NCBI RefSeq assembly: GCF_030758415.1
Contig: NZ_CP132334.1
Coordinates: 3,297,118 to 3,361,117 of the forward strand
Length of the DNA: 64,000 nucleotides
Origin: Parvularcula sp. IMCC14364
GTDB lineage: Bacteria > Pseudomonadota > Alphaproteobacteria > Caulobacterales > Parvularculaceae
Direction of reading: 5' to 3'
Of this stretch, positions 36,987-45,201 are shown piece after piece (within the stretch, counting starts at the first letter, position 1; every line of letters begins with the position of its first letter). Position numbers and translations under genes: made by a program. The notes beneath the pieces were generated by a model. It made no database searches and was not told the DNA's origin. It saw only the letters and a list, made by a program, of their open reading frames with translations.

Positions 36987-37818
36987 GGTGTGGACTCAAT
37001 TGATCCAGCATTTTGCTGCGAAGAGATATATCATGTTGATGAAGTTCCTTCGAGATTTCTCGAACCGTGTAGCCAGCCGTCTCATGTCTTTCATTTTGCA
37101 GAAGAACCGCTCGACAATATTACGCATGGCGTAAAGGCTGGTGTCATGCGGGACCGGATTGCGCGCATTGGACTTGGCGGGAATAACCGCCAACGCACCT
37201 TCATCGGCGATATCGCGCCTGATCTTCGCACTGCCATAGGCTTTGTCCAGGACCATCGCCAGAGGCGGCATCTCCCAGTCGAGGAAGACATTCATCACCT
37301 GGCTGTCATGAACATGGCCGCCAGTGACCTCAATGCGCAATGGCCTGCCATTTTCATCTACGGCCACGTGAACTTTGCTTGTGCGACCGCCCCGTGAGCG
37401 TCCAATATCTTCCGCCAGTTCCCCCTTTTTGAGCCACTCGCTGCGCGGTGAGCTTTGACAATCGAGGCGTCTATGAAGATCAGACTGTCCTCACATTCTT
37501 CAGCGAGCGCATCGAATATGCCCTTCCAGACGCCGCGCTCGCCCCACCTGTTATACCGATTGTAAGCAGTCGTGTACGGTCCATATCGTTCCGGCAAGTC
37601 CCGCCATGGCGCGCCTGTGCGCAAAATGTAAAAGATGCCGTTCAGGATCGTACGATCATCTTTGCGCTTCGGGCCGCGGCTAACCTTTGGCAACAACGGT
37701 TCAATCACCGCCCATTCTTCATCCGACAAATCAAACCGCGCCATTTAAGACTCCCTTTCGGAAATCCCTGAATCACGCTTTGCACAAACAAATCAATCAG
37801 TTAAATTGGGTACAGACC
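36987..37818 (-). mobile_element. IS5-family insertion sequence (IS427-like), 832 bp
   Basis: Imperfect terminal inverted repeats open with GGTGTGGACTCAATT (left) and GGTCTGTACCCAATT (right, inverted), 12 of 15 identical. The element is flanked by CTAG on both sides (36983-36986 and 37819-37822), a target duplication; 2-bp TA is the alternative reading and gives the same empty site. It carries a two-frame transposase. Size, ends and gene plan fit the IS427 group of IS5. It appears complete and sits inside an acyltransferase-3 gene. Confidence 0.92.
36996..37744 (-). CDS. IS5-family transposase, two frames joined by -1 frameshift
   Basis: Frame A (37744 to 37358, 128 codons) has the DUF4096-type start MARFDLSDEEWAVIEPLLPK and the first catalytic Asp in LIFIDASIVKAH. 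Frame B (through to 36996) has VDENGRPLRIEVTGGHVHDS, the second Asp in MVLDKAYGSAKIR and the Glu in NIVERFFCKMKDMRRLATRF. The frames join by a -1 shift at the AAAAAGGGGG run (37430-37421): frame B then reads KKGELAEDIGRSRGG, as in single-frame relatives. 749 bases plus one gives 250 codons, so the fusion length is consistent. AAAGGGAG precedes the ATG. Frameshifting is inferred from the slippery run; the element may well be active. Confidence 0.88.
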
Positions 37819-38253
37819 CTAGTTCGTAAGTCAGGCTCCAATACACACTGTCCACCGGTTGCACTTTGATATAATCCTGCAACATGGTCAGATTGACGAG
37901 GTAAGTCAGCCAATCTGGTCCAGCACTGAGCACAGGAAACAAGATCAGTATCAGGAATGTGAAGGTCACGCAAACCCAGAAAATCGGATAAAGGCGAATG
38001 AACCTTGACTTCAGGAATGCTCTGGTGGCGCCGCGTCGCTCCAGTGTCATCAGGATCACAAATCCTGAGATTATGAAAAAAAGGTGCACCCCAAAACCAC
38101 CAAAGTCGATAACAAAGCCAGGTGGTTGCGCTTCCGGCCAGAAGCGCGGAAAAACACTTGTGTAATGATAGAGTAGCACTGCCATGGCGGCCAGGCCGCG
38201 CAGGCCATCAAGATTGGTCAGACGACTGCCCGCCGGGGGTAAAGGCGTGACCG

Positions 38254-38976
38254 TCATCTGGTCTGTCCTTGTGACAACGTGGTTCTCAAGCGTTCTATAA
38301 GGGCGGCATATCCCGCAAGGTTGAGGTGTTGTCCGTCACCTTCATGCAGGTCTGTTGCGAGATCACCATTGCGGTCGGACAGAAAGTCCTGGGTGGGCAG
38401 GAAACGGCATGGTGCGTTGCACAGCGCGCGCAGCGTTGCATTGGCGGCATCTATCTCTTCATTGCTGATATCCTGCGGTTGGCTGGTGTCAACGGGCAGG
38501 ATTTCGAGGAGTGTCCATGGCGTATCGTAAGCGTTTATTTTTTCGATCAATGCCTTGGTTCTCTGGTCGAAAGCCTTGCGCGTCGCATTCTCAAGATCAT
38601 TCAGCCCGATACTGACGATCAGATGTTTCGCTTCCCTCAGGCGCTTGTAGTCTGTGAGGTTTTGGTGCAATTCATCGGCGCGCAATCCGCCTATCCCAAG
38701 ATTGAGCGTGTTGGGATGAAGGCTTGCTGCGTCAAGACGTTGCATATGGCTGTCGCCCAGAAGGATAACCTCCGGCTGTTGGGCAAACGCGAGTTTGTCA
38801 GTATGATATTTGTGCAGCTCGTTTTTATAGGAGGCTGCATCATAGGGAGAAAGCCCCAGACGCCAGCGCAAGGCAGGCACTATATCCGGGTTGAGCATGG
38901 CAAATGCGCCTGCAAATGTGAGGAAGGCCGCATATATAGCAAGGCCAGGCAGAAGGAACTGACGCCATTTTCTCAT
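38254..38976 (-). CDS. SGNH/GDSL-type hydrolase (second copy)
   Basis: A 240-residue protein with an N-terminal membrane anchor (residues 8-27) and SGNH blocks: VILLGDSHMQRLD (Ser), IVSIGLNDLENA (Asn) and GDGQHLNLAGYAAL (Asp/His). Its ATG overlaps the zapE stop (TGATG), and its own stop overlaps the start of the disrupted acyltransferase. It is the counterpart of the SGNH gene at 3.3-4.1 kb, but only distantly similar in sequence. With its acyltransferase partner broken, its job in O-acylation is probably lost or taken over by the other pair. Confidence 0.82.
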   Translation of the reverse strand: MRKWRQFLLPGLAIYAAFLTFAGAFAMLNPDIVPALRWRLGLSPYDAASYKNELHKYHTDKLAFAQQPEVILLGDSHMQRLDAASLHPNTLNLGIGGLRADELHQNLTDYKRLREAKHLIVSIGLNDLENATRKAFDQRTKALIEKINAYDTPWTLLEILPVDTSQPQDISNEEIDAANATLRALCNAPCRFLPTQDFLSDRNGDLATDLHEGDGQHLNLAGYAALIERLRTTLSQGQTR

Positions 38977-40118
38977 CAGGTTGCCACCTCGCCGTGGGTG
39001 TGCTCTTCGCCCAGATACTCCGCTGACTGCATTTCCATCAACCTGCTTATTGTGCGCTCAAATTCAAATGACCCGTCGCCTTTCGGATAAAGGTCCTGGG
39101 GGGAGGTATCGGCCGAACAGACAAACTTTGTCTTGTGTTCGTATAGGGCATCAATGAGGGTGACGAAGCGTTTTGCTTCATTGCGCTTTTCTGGTGACAG
39201 GGCGGGGATATGATCCATAAAGAGGGTGTTATAGGTGCGGGCAATCGTCAGGAAATCTTCTGCGCCCAGTGCACTGGCGCATAAGTCAGTAAAACTCACC
39301 CGTGCTGCGCCGCGTGCTGCCCGTGGAATGAGAAGCGTGCGCCCGCGAACATGCAACTCGTCGCGCTCTTCCTGTGCCGCCATGGTCAACCGCTCCCAGG
39401 CGGTATCCATTGCTGCGTCGGCTGCTCGCCCCAGTGGGTGATGATAGACTTTAGCGCCCGTCAACTGATCCAGACGATAGTCCCGTGCCGCGCCCAGTTC
39501 GTGCACCTGCATATGCGCCTTCAACAGATCGATAGAAGGAAGGAACACGTTCCTGTTCAAGCCATCCTTATAGAGATCATCTGGATGTCTGTTCGATGTT
39601 GCGACAACCACAGCGCCGAAACGGAACAGCCAGTCAAAAAAACGTCCCAGGATCATCGCATCTGCTATATCGGTGACCTGAAATTCATCAAAGCACAACA
39701 GGTGAGCCGACTGGAACGCCGCGCGGGCCACATGGGGCAGCGGGTCATCTATTGGCGCGCGCCGTACCAGATGCGGTTGCCGCTTGCGCACTGAATCGCT
39801 CATGGCGCGCCATTGCGCAATGCGTTCATGTGTTTCGGCCATGAATTCGTGAAAATGTACGCGGCGACGCGGGCTCAGGGGCGCATTTTCGTAAAACAGG
39901 TCCATCAGCAGGCTTTTACCGCGCCCGACACCGCCCCAGAGATAGAGGCCTTTGGGCGCTTGTGCGGTCCGGCCAAAAAGGCCTCGCTTGCCAGGGCGAT
40001 AGTTTGTCAGCTTTCCATGCAATTCTTGCAGCAAGGCCACGGCGTCAGCCTGGGCCGGATCAGGGTATAATCCGCCCGTCGCCACCAGTTGGTTATATGC
40101 CTGTTCAGGTCCCGCCAT
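38976..40118 (-). CDS. zapE: Cell division protein ZapE (AFG1-like ATPase)
   Basis: A 380-residue AAA-type ATPase. The start at ATG 40118 (MAGPEQAYNQLV) gives the family length. Walker A lies in GLYLWGGVGRGKSLLMDLFY and Walker B in LLCFDEFQVTDIADAMIL. The family blocks RRVHFHEFMAETHERI, VVATSNRHPDDLYKDGLNR and RFVTLIDALYEHK are all present. ZapE associates with the FtsZ ring late in division in E. coli, and mitochondrial AFG1/LACE1 is its relative. It is divergent from the threonine dehydratase gene with only 55 bp between starts, and it heads an operon with the SGNH hydrolase and the disrupted acyltransferase. Confidence 0.93.
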   Translation of the reverse strand: MAGPEQAYNQLVATGGLYPDPAQADAVALLQELHGKLTNYRPGKRGLFGRTAQAPKGLYLWGGVGRGKSLLMDLFYENAPLSPRRRVHFHEFMAETHERIAQWRAMSDSVRKRQPHLVRRAPIDDPLPHVARAAFQSAHLLCFDEFQVTDIADAMILGRFFDWLFRFGAVVVATSNRHPDDLYKDGLNRNVFLPSIDLLKAHMQVHELGAARDYRLDQLTGAKVYHHPLGRAADAAMDTAWERLTMAAQEERDELHVRGRTLLIPRAARGAARVSFTDLCASALGAEDFLTIARTYNTLFMDHIPALSPEKRNEAKRFVTLIDALYEHKTKFVCSADTSPQDLYPKGDGSFEFERTISRLMEMQSAEYLGEEHTHGEVAT

Positions 40119-40173
40119 GCGGGCCCATTTAGGGGCATTTCCCGGATGCGTGCAATCGGCTATAGCACGCGGC

Positions 40174-41136
40174 ATGGTTAGCTTTTCAGACATTACCGCC
40201 GCCGCAGAGCGCCTTGTGCCATTTATTACCCGCACACCGCTTCTTGAGAGCCCGCGCCTGAATGCCCGGCTTGGGGGGCGACTGTTGGTCAAGGCCGAGT
40301 CTCTGCAGAAAACCGGCTCGTTCAAGTTTCGCGGTGCGACCAACAGGATCAGTCAGCTTACGCCGCAGGAGCGCGCGGCGGGTGTGGTCGCCTGGTCCTC
40401 CGGCAATCATGCGCAGGGCGTTGCGCTGGCGGCCATGCTGCACCATGTTCCCGCGACCATCGTTATGCCAGAAGATGCGCCGCAGGTGAAAATCAACAAT
40501 ACAAGTAGCTATGGCGCGGAGGTTGTTCTGTATGACCGCTATGGCGAAAGCCGCGAGGAAATCGGTACACGCATTGCCCGGGAAAAAGGCGCGATCATTG
40601 TGCCGCCCTTTGATGACCCGCATATTATCGCCGGGCAGGGCACCGTTGGTCTTGAGCTGGCGGTGCAGGCGCAAGAACAGGGCATCACGCTGGATGATGT
40701 CGTGATCTGTTTTTCCGGCGGTGGCCTGTCTGCCGGGTGCGCTGTCGCCCTGGCGGCGCTGAGCCCGGCCGCAAAACTCTGGGTGGCCGAGCCGACGGGG
40801 TTTGATGATGCCGGACGCTCCCTGCGGGCAGGCCATCCCCTGCAAAATGCGCCGGGCGGCAAGTCCATCTGCGATGCCCTGCTGCAACCAACGCCGGGGG
40901 CGCTCACCTTCCCGATCCTGAGCGCCTCTGGCGCGGGCGGGGTGAGTGCCAGCGACGAAGAAGCGCTGGCCGCCATGAAAACCGCGTTTGAGGAATTCAA
41001 GCTGGTGCTGGAGCCGGGCGGTGCTATCGCGCTTGCCTGTGCGCTGTCCGGCAGGCTGGATATAAAGGGCCGCACCATCTGTGCCGTTGCCACGGGCGGC
41101 AATGTGGATACTGATCTTTTCAAGCAGTGTCTTTGA
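40174..41136 (+). CDS. Threonine/serine dehydratase-like PLP enzyme
   Basis: A 320-residue fold-type II PLP protein starting at ATG 40174 (MVSFSDITAAAERLVPFITR). The Lys that binds PLP lies in QKTGSFKFRGATN. The substrate loop is SSGNHAQGVALAA and the phosphate-binding Gly loop FSGGGLSAGCAVAL. There is no C-terminal ACT domain, so it resembles the catabolic TdcB/serine racemase type and not the allosteric biosynthetic IlvA. It would deaminate threonine to 2-oxobutanoate or serine to pyruvate; racemase or hydroxyaspartate activity is also possible. Confidence 0.88.
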   Translation: MVSFSDITAAAERLVPFITRTPLLESPRLNARLGGRLLVKAESLQKTGSFKFRGATNRISQLTPQERAAGVVAWSSGNHAQGVALAAMLHHVPATIVMPEDAPQVKINNTSSYGAEVVLYDRYGESREEIGTRIAREKGAIIVPPFDDPHIIAGQGTVGLELAVQAQEQGITLDDVVICFSGGGLSAGCAVALAALSPAAKLWVAEPTGFDDAGRSLRAGHPLQNAPGGKSICDALLQPTPGALTFPILSASGAGGVSASDEEALAAMKTAFEEFKLVLEPGGAIALACALSGRLDIKGRTICAVATGGNVDTDLFKQCL

Positions 41137-41634
41137 ATATCTTTGCCGTTTTTGCGCTGCTGTATAGACCCTACATCGCGTTTCCCTCGGCCAGAAGTCT
41201 GGAACGACGGGTAAGTGCTGAACATGAAAGCATCCAGTCCTCAGCAAGTTTTGGTGATGGTTGATGAAGCTCAAGCCCGTCATTTTCATCTTTGAACTCT
41301 CCTCAGGCCGCGGCCCATTGTCACTTTGGGTCGGCAGGCAGCCAACCACTGGACTGTCTGCTGATCTGCCTCACTCTCTGGTGGACAGGTCTGCGACGGA
41401 TAATAGGCCATGCCAGAGGGGGGCACATAAGTTTGGTTATGTTATTGAAAGGCGAGGACTTTTTCTCAAGTCCAGGCCCATAAGTTTTTTTTCGCGATTA
41501 GTTGATGAAGCCTTCCGTATAAAGATGCGTCGTCAGGCTATCCGGGAAGACGTGCTCAGAGAGTTTATCGCCGGTAATGCGGAAGTACCGGGTTGCGCAA
41601 AGTCAAAAGGGATATTTTGCGAAAAGGCAGAATT
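41137..41634. other. Intergenic region without a convincing gene
   Basis: About 500 bp between the dehydratase stop and the terminator at 41635. The longest frame (plus strand, from 41261) has no ribosome site, an unnatural composition, and ends inside the terminator hairpin, so it is not called. The region might encode a small RNA ending at that terminator, but no recognisable RNA family (6S, tmRNA, RNase P, SRP) is seen. Confidence 0.5.
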
Positions 41635-41668
41635 AAAAAAGCCCCGATAAATACCGGGGCTTTTTTAT
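41635..41668. terminator. Bidirectional intrinsic terminator (nrdA)
   Basis: AAAAAAGCCCCG, a short loop and CGGGGCTTTTTT: a perfect stem with A/T runs on both sides, 20 bp after the nrdA stop. It can work in either direction. Confidence 0.9.
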
Positions 41669-41687
41669 ATTTGCATTTGAAGAGTCT

Positions 41688-43610
41688 TCACTGACAGGCA
41701 AGACACTCGTCATAATCGGTCTTGGCGGCTGCCTGCATCATGTCGTCTGTGGCGGATACATCGTCATTGGCGGGCTTGTCTGTGCTGCCAGCATAGGATG
41801 TGCGCTGAACGGATTTTGAGCGGCAGTAGTAAAGGCTCTTCACGCCTTTTTCCCATGCGGTCCAGTGCAGCATATGCAGGTCCCATTTGTCTACGTCGCC
41901 CGGAATAAAGACGTTCACGGACTGCCCCTGGCAGATGTAAGGTGCGCGGTCAGCAGCAAGCTCGACAACCCAGCGTTGGTCCAGTTCAAAGGCAGTCTTG
42001 AAGGTGTCTTTCTCATCCTGTGTCAGGCAGTCGAGATGCTGGACGGAGCCTTCATTTTCAAGAATGGAAGACCAGATTTCTTCCGTGTTCTCCCCTTTTT
42101 CGTCAAGCAGGCGCTCCAGCGCTTCGTTCTTGACGGTAAAGGAGCCGGAAAGGGTCTTGTGGGTGTAGACATTGGCCGGGATCGGCTCGATGCCGGCAGA
42201 TGCACCTCCACAGATGATCGAGATGGAAGCGGTCGGGGCGATGGCCAGCTTGTGCGAGAAGCGCTGTTTGATACCGCGTTCTTCCGCATCCGGACAGGCG
42301 CCTTTTTCGTCCGCCAGTTTGACCGATGCGGCGTCTGCGCCCATGCGGATATGCTTGAACAGGCGATTATTCCAGGATTTTGCCATGGCACTTTCAAACG
42401 GGATGCCACGATCCTGCAGGAAGGAATGCAGGCCCATGAGGCCGAGGCCGACAGAGCGCTCGCGCATGGCGGAGTATTGCGCTTTCTCCATGCCATCCGG
42501 CGCACGGTCGATGAAGTCCTGCAGGACATTGTCGAGGAAGCGCATGATGTCTTCGATGAAGCGCGGCTCGTCTTTCCACTCGTCATATTTCACGGCATTG
42601 ACGGAAGACAGGCAGCACACGGCTGTGCGCTCATTACCCAGATGATCAGTGCCGGTATGCAGCATGATCTCTGAACAGAGGTTGGATGTGGAAACTTTCA
42701 GGCCCAGGTCACGCTGGTGCTTGGCCAACTGACGGTTCACCGTGTCTGAGAAGATGAGATATGGCTCACCCGTCTGCAGGCGGATCTCCAGAATTTTCTG
42801 CCACAACTTGCGGGCATCAATGGTGCGGATGATTTCGTTATTCTTCGGAGAGCGCAGGCCGAATTCCTTGCCGTCACGCACGCATTCCATGAACTCATCC
42901 GTGATGTTGAGGCCGTGATGCAGGTTCAGGGACTTGCGGTTGAAGTCGCCCGACGGTTTGCGGATTTCGAGGAATTCTTCAATCTCCGGGTGGAAGACAT
43001 CAAGATAGCAGGCGGCTGAGCCACGGCGCAAAGAGCCCTGGCTGATGGCCAGTGTGAGCGAGTCCATCACCCGGATGAACGGAATGATACCGGATGTGGC
43101 GCCAGCGCCTTTCACTTTTTCACCGATAGAGCGTACGCCGCCCCAATATGTGCCAATGCCGCCGCCATTGGAGGCAAGCCAGACATTTTCGTTCCAGGTA
43201 CCGACAATGCCGTCGAGGGAGTCATTCACGCCATTGAGGAAGCAGGAGATCGGCAGGCCGCGCTTGGCCCCGCCATTCGACAGGACGGGCGTTGCCGGCA
43301 TGAACCAGAGTTTCGAGATATAGTCATAGATGCGCTGGGCGTGGTCTGCGTCATCGCCATAAGTGGTGGCGACGCGGGCGAACATGTCCTGAAAACTTTC
43401 GCCCTGCAGCAGGTAGCGGTCTTCCATGGTGGTTTTGCCAAAATCAGTCAGCAGGTCATCGCGGCTGCGGTCTACCTGAACTTCGCGGACGACACGCAGG
43501 GCAGGCTTTTCAGCCTCTGCGGGGACGGGATGGGCAACGCCATCAATGATCACACCTTCAGTGGTGATCGCGGCTTCTGCGGTGATATTGGCAGTATCCA
43601 GTGGCGGCAT
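41688..43610 (-). CDS. nrdA: Ribonucleoside-diphosphate reductase alpha subunit (class I)
   Basis: A 640-residue NrdA, shorter than E. coli (761) because the N-terminal ATP-cone regulatory domain is absent. The redox-active Cys pair lies in LPISCFLNGVNDS and TAVCCLSSVNAV, the radical-site motif in TSNLCSEIMLHT and the C-terminal shuttle cysteines in DYDECLACQ. It reduces ribonucleotides to deoxyribonucleotides, together with a radical-bearing NrdB that is not in this window. Lack of an ATP cone means no dATP shut-off through this domain; the specificity site should remain. Paired NrdR-like boxes occur upstream, so transcription is probably controlled by NrdR. Confidence 0.94.
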   Translation of the reverse strand: MPPLDTANITAEAAITTEGVIIDGVAHPVPAEAEKPALRVVREVQVDRSRDDLLTDFGKTTMEDRYLLQGESFQDMFARVATTYGDDADHAQRIYDYISKLWFMPATPVLSNGGAKRGLPISCFLNGVNDSLDGIVGTWNENVWLASNGGGIGTYWGGVRSIGEKVKGAGATSGIIPFIRVMDSLTLAISQGSLRRGSAACYLDVFHPEIEEFLEIRKPSGDFNRKSLNLHHGLNITDEFMECVRDGKEFGLRSPKNNEIIRTIDARKLWQKILEIRLQTGEPYLIFSDTVNRQLAKHQRDLGLKVSTSNLCSEIMLHTGTDHLGNERTAVCCLSSVNAVKYDEWKDEPRFIEDIMRFLDNVLQDFIDRAPDGMEKAQYSAMRERSVGLGLMGLHSFLQDRGIPFESAMAKSWNNRLFKHIRMGADAASVKLADEKGACPDAEERGIKQRFSHKLAIAPTASISIICGGASAGIEPIPANVYTHKTLSGSFTVKNEALERLLDEKGENTEEIWSSILENEGSVQHLDCLTQDEKDTFKTAFELDQRWVVELAADRAPYICQGQSVNVFIPGDVDKWDLHMLHWTAWEKGVKSLYYCRSKSVQRTSYAGSTDKPANDDVSATDDMMQAAAKTDYDECLACQ

Positions 43611-43747
43611 GATCTCTCTTCCCTCTATATATAGCGTATCTTCTTCGCGGGTTCAGGGCGCAGGTTCATTGTTCCGGAAAGGGAACATCCCTCACGCTTC
43701 CGGCGCAATGCTTTGCGGTGACCTGATTTTCGCCGGCATCCTATCCG

Positions 43748-43795
43748 GCACAACATATAGTTACCTGACGGCGTGTGTTCGTCAATATGCTGTGG
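43748..43795 (-). promoter_or_regulatory. Tandem NrdR-like boxes upstream of nrdA
   Basis: Two 16-bp elements at 43748-43763 (minus strand TAACTATATGTTGTGC) and 43780-43795 (CCACAGCATATTGACG) resemble the NrdR consensus acaCwAtATaTwGTgt at 12 and about 10 positions. They start exactly 32 bp apart, the three-turn spacing typical of NrdR pairs. A third AT-rich look-alike at 43622-43637 lies next to the ribosome site and is less certain. Confidence 0.55.
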
Positions 43796-44079
43796 CTGGC
43801 TTGGGGCAAGTTTTTTACTAACAGAGGGTTAATAAGGGCGCATTAAATGCGCTTTGTAAAGGTTTTGTCGCACAGTTTCATTATCGTTTCGGCTGCGGAT
43901 AGGTTGGAAAACTTTGCCTCCTGCTATTCTCCAGACACAAGATGTAGTGGGTCGTGCATTAACCGGATATTTAGGCGATTCCCGGTTTCGCGGATTCTGA
44001 ATACCGCTTATGGTGCGCGCGAATTCAATCGGCCTGCCGGGGGCAAGTCGACATTCAGTTATTGATGAGGAGCGTTATC
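43796..44079. other. Upstream region of the FKBP gene; candidate CtrA-like and GANTC sites
   Basis: No gene is seen here. A perfect palindrome (GCGCATT, A, AATGCGC) lies at 43838-43852. TTAA-N7-TTTA at 43959-43973 resembles a CtrA box with one mismatch, followed by GANTC at 43977-43981 and 43993-43997, an arrangement like that upstream of divL. Small open frames here have no supporting features. Confidence 0.35.
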
Positions 44080-45120
44080 ATGTCGATCAGACATCTATTA
44101 CTGGCAGGGGCGTCCGCGCTGGTGCTGACTGCCTGCGGCAACAAAGCCGAAGAAGAAGCAGCAACCGTCGAGGAGGTTGTCGCGGAAGCCGAGGCCGAAG
44201 GCCAGATCCCCGCTGTTGAAGCAGCAGAAGCTGCCATTGATGCGCAGTTGACACTTTCGCCGGAAGAACTGCTGGCGCGCAGCGAGGCCTATCTCGCTGA
44301 AAACGCAGCCAAGGAAGGCGTTGAAGTCACCGCCAGCGGCCTTCAGTTTGAAACCCTTGAAGCAGGCGATGGCCGTGCGCCAATTGAAGATGATGTGATT
44401 GTCATGCACTTTGTGGGCATCAAGGCCGATGGCACCGTGTTCGACACATCGCTTGCCCGTGGCACGCCGACGACAATCCAGCTTTCATCTTTCAAGGATG
44501 AAGCACCCGGTTTCGTTGAAGGGGTGATGAAGATGAATGTCGGCGGCGCAGCGCGCTTCACCCTGCCGCCAGCGCTGGCCTATGGCACCGAAGGCACACC
44601 GGATGGTGTGATCGGCCCGAATGAGGCGCTGACATTTGAAGTCCAGTTGCTCGATGCGATCGACGCGGAAACTGTTGCCAAGATGGAAGCCGAGTACAAG
44701 GCGATTGCAGACACTAACAAGCAGGCCGGCGACGCCTTCCTCGCGGCCAATGCAGCTAAGAGCAGCGTTCAGGTCACGGAAAGCGGCCTGCAGTATGAAG
44801 TGCTGGAAAAAGGGAACAGCACTGTCTCCCCGACCGCGGCTGACACTGTGGAAGTGCATTATCGCGGTACGGTCGAGGACGGCACTGTGTTTGATTCGTC
44901 CTATGATCGCGGCGAAACGACGACGTTCCCGCTGGGTAATGTCATCCGAGGCTGGACGGAAGGCCTGCAGTTGATGAATGAAGGCGACAAGTATCGCTTC
45001 TACATTCCATCAGACCTGGCTTATGGCGCGCAGTCGCGTGGCGAGGTGATCGGCCCGAACCAGATGCTCATCTTTGATGTGGAACTGGTCGACGTGAAAG
45101 AGCCAGCGGCTGCGGAGTAA
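44080..45120 (+). CDS. Lipoprotein with two tandem FKBP peptidyl-prolyl isomerase domains
   Basis: A 346-residue protein starting at ATG 44080 with GAGGAGCG before it. A lipoprotein signal peptide ends in the lipobox LTAC (Cys19). A short acidic spacer follows, then two FKBP modules: residues ~105-200 (VFDTSLARGTPTTIQLSSF, ALAYGTEGTPDGVIGPNEAL) and ~255-345 (YRGTVEDGTVFDSSYDRG, DLAYGAQSRGEVIGPNQMLI). Each has the short FkpA/Mip-type N-terminal helix before it (AYLAENAAKEGVEV; AFLAANAAKSSVQV), so the gene seems to be an internal duplication. The second domain keeps the canonical active-site aromatic pattern better than the first (Tyr in place of Phe, Trp in GWTEGLQ where the first has GFVEGVM). 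It acts in the periplasm on protein folding. Confidence 0.92.
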   Translation: MSIRHLLLAGASALVLTACGNKAEEEAATVEEVVAEAEAEGQIPAVEAAEAAIDAQLTLSPEELLARSEAYLAENAAKEGVEVTASGLQFETLEAGDGRAPIEDDVIVMHFVGIKADGTVFDTSLARGTPTTIQLSSFKDEAPGFVEGVMKMNVGGAARFTLPPALAYGTEGTPDGVIGPNEALTFEVQLLDAIDAETVAKMEAEYKAIADTNKQAGDAFLAANAAKSSVQVTESGLQYEVLEKGNSTVSPTAADTVEVHYRGTVEDGTVFDSSYDRGETTTFPLGNVIRGWTEGLQLMNEGDKYRFYIPSDLAYGAQSRGEVIGPNQMLIFDVELVDVKEPAAAE

Positions 45121-45146
45121 CGCAAGCTGGCCTGAAAACAATATCA

Positions 45147-45183
45147 GGGCGGGTCCGGGGTCAACTCCGCACCCGCCTTTTTT
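45147..45183 (+). terminator. Intrinsic terminator after the FKBP gene
   Basis: GGCGGGT (45148-45154) pairs with ACCCGCC (45171-45177) and is followed by six T. It lies 27 bp after the FKBP stop and just ahead of the DUF1330 gene's ribosome site. Confidence 0.8.
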
Positions 45184-45201
45184 GAATGAGGAGGCGGAAA
45201 A

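Larger units (their letters stand above)
36393..38257 (-). pseudogene. Acyltransferase family 3 gene disrupted by an IS5-family element
   Basis: The N-terminal part (38257 to 37819) encodes RLTNLDGLRGLAAMAVLLYH, FFIISGFVILMTLER and VYWSLTYEL. The C-terminal part (36982 to 36393) encodes FRSKLQRHAEIV and ISYPLYLVHQMVGY. Between them lies an 832-bp IS. Removing the IS and one copy of the CTAG duplication restores one 342-codon frame that reads TYELGFYFFMFFLF across the joint, just as in intact homologues. The ancestral protein was the paralogue of the acyltransferase at 2.3 kb, and its start overlaps the stop of the upstream SGNH gene by 4 bp. As it stands the product would end 12 codons into the IS and should be inactive. 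Confidence 0.9.

Noticed and set aside
41261-41650. 129-codon frame on the plus strand after the dehydratase gene
   Set aside because: No ribosome site, no recognisable domain, unnatural residue mix, and its end lies inside the terminator hairpin.
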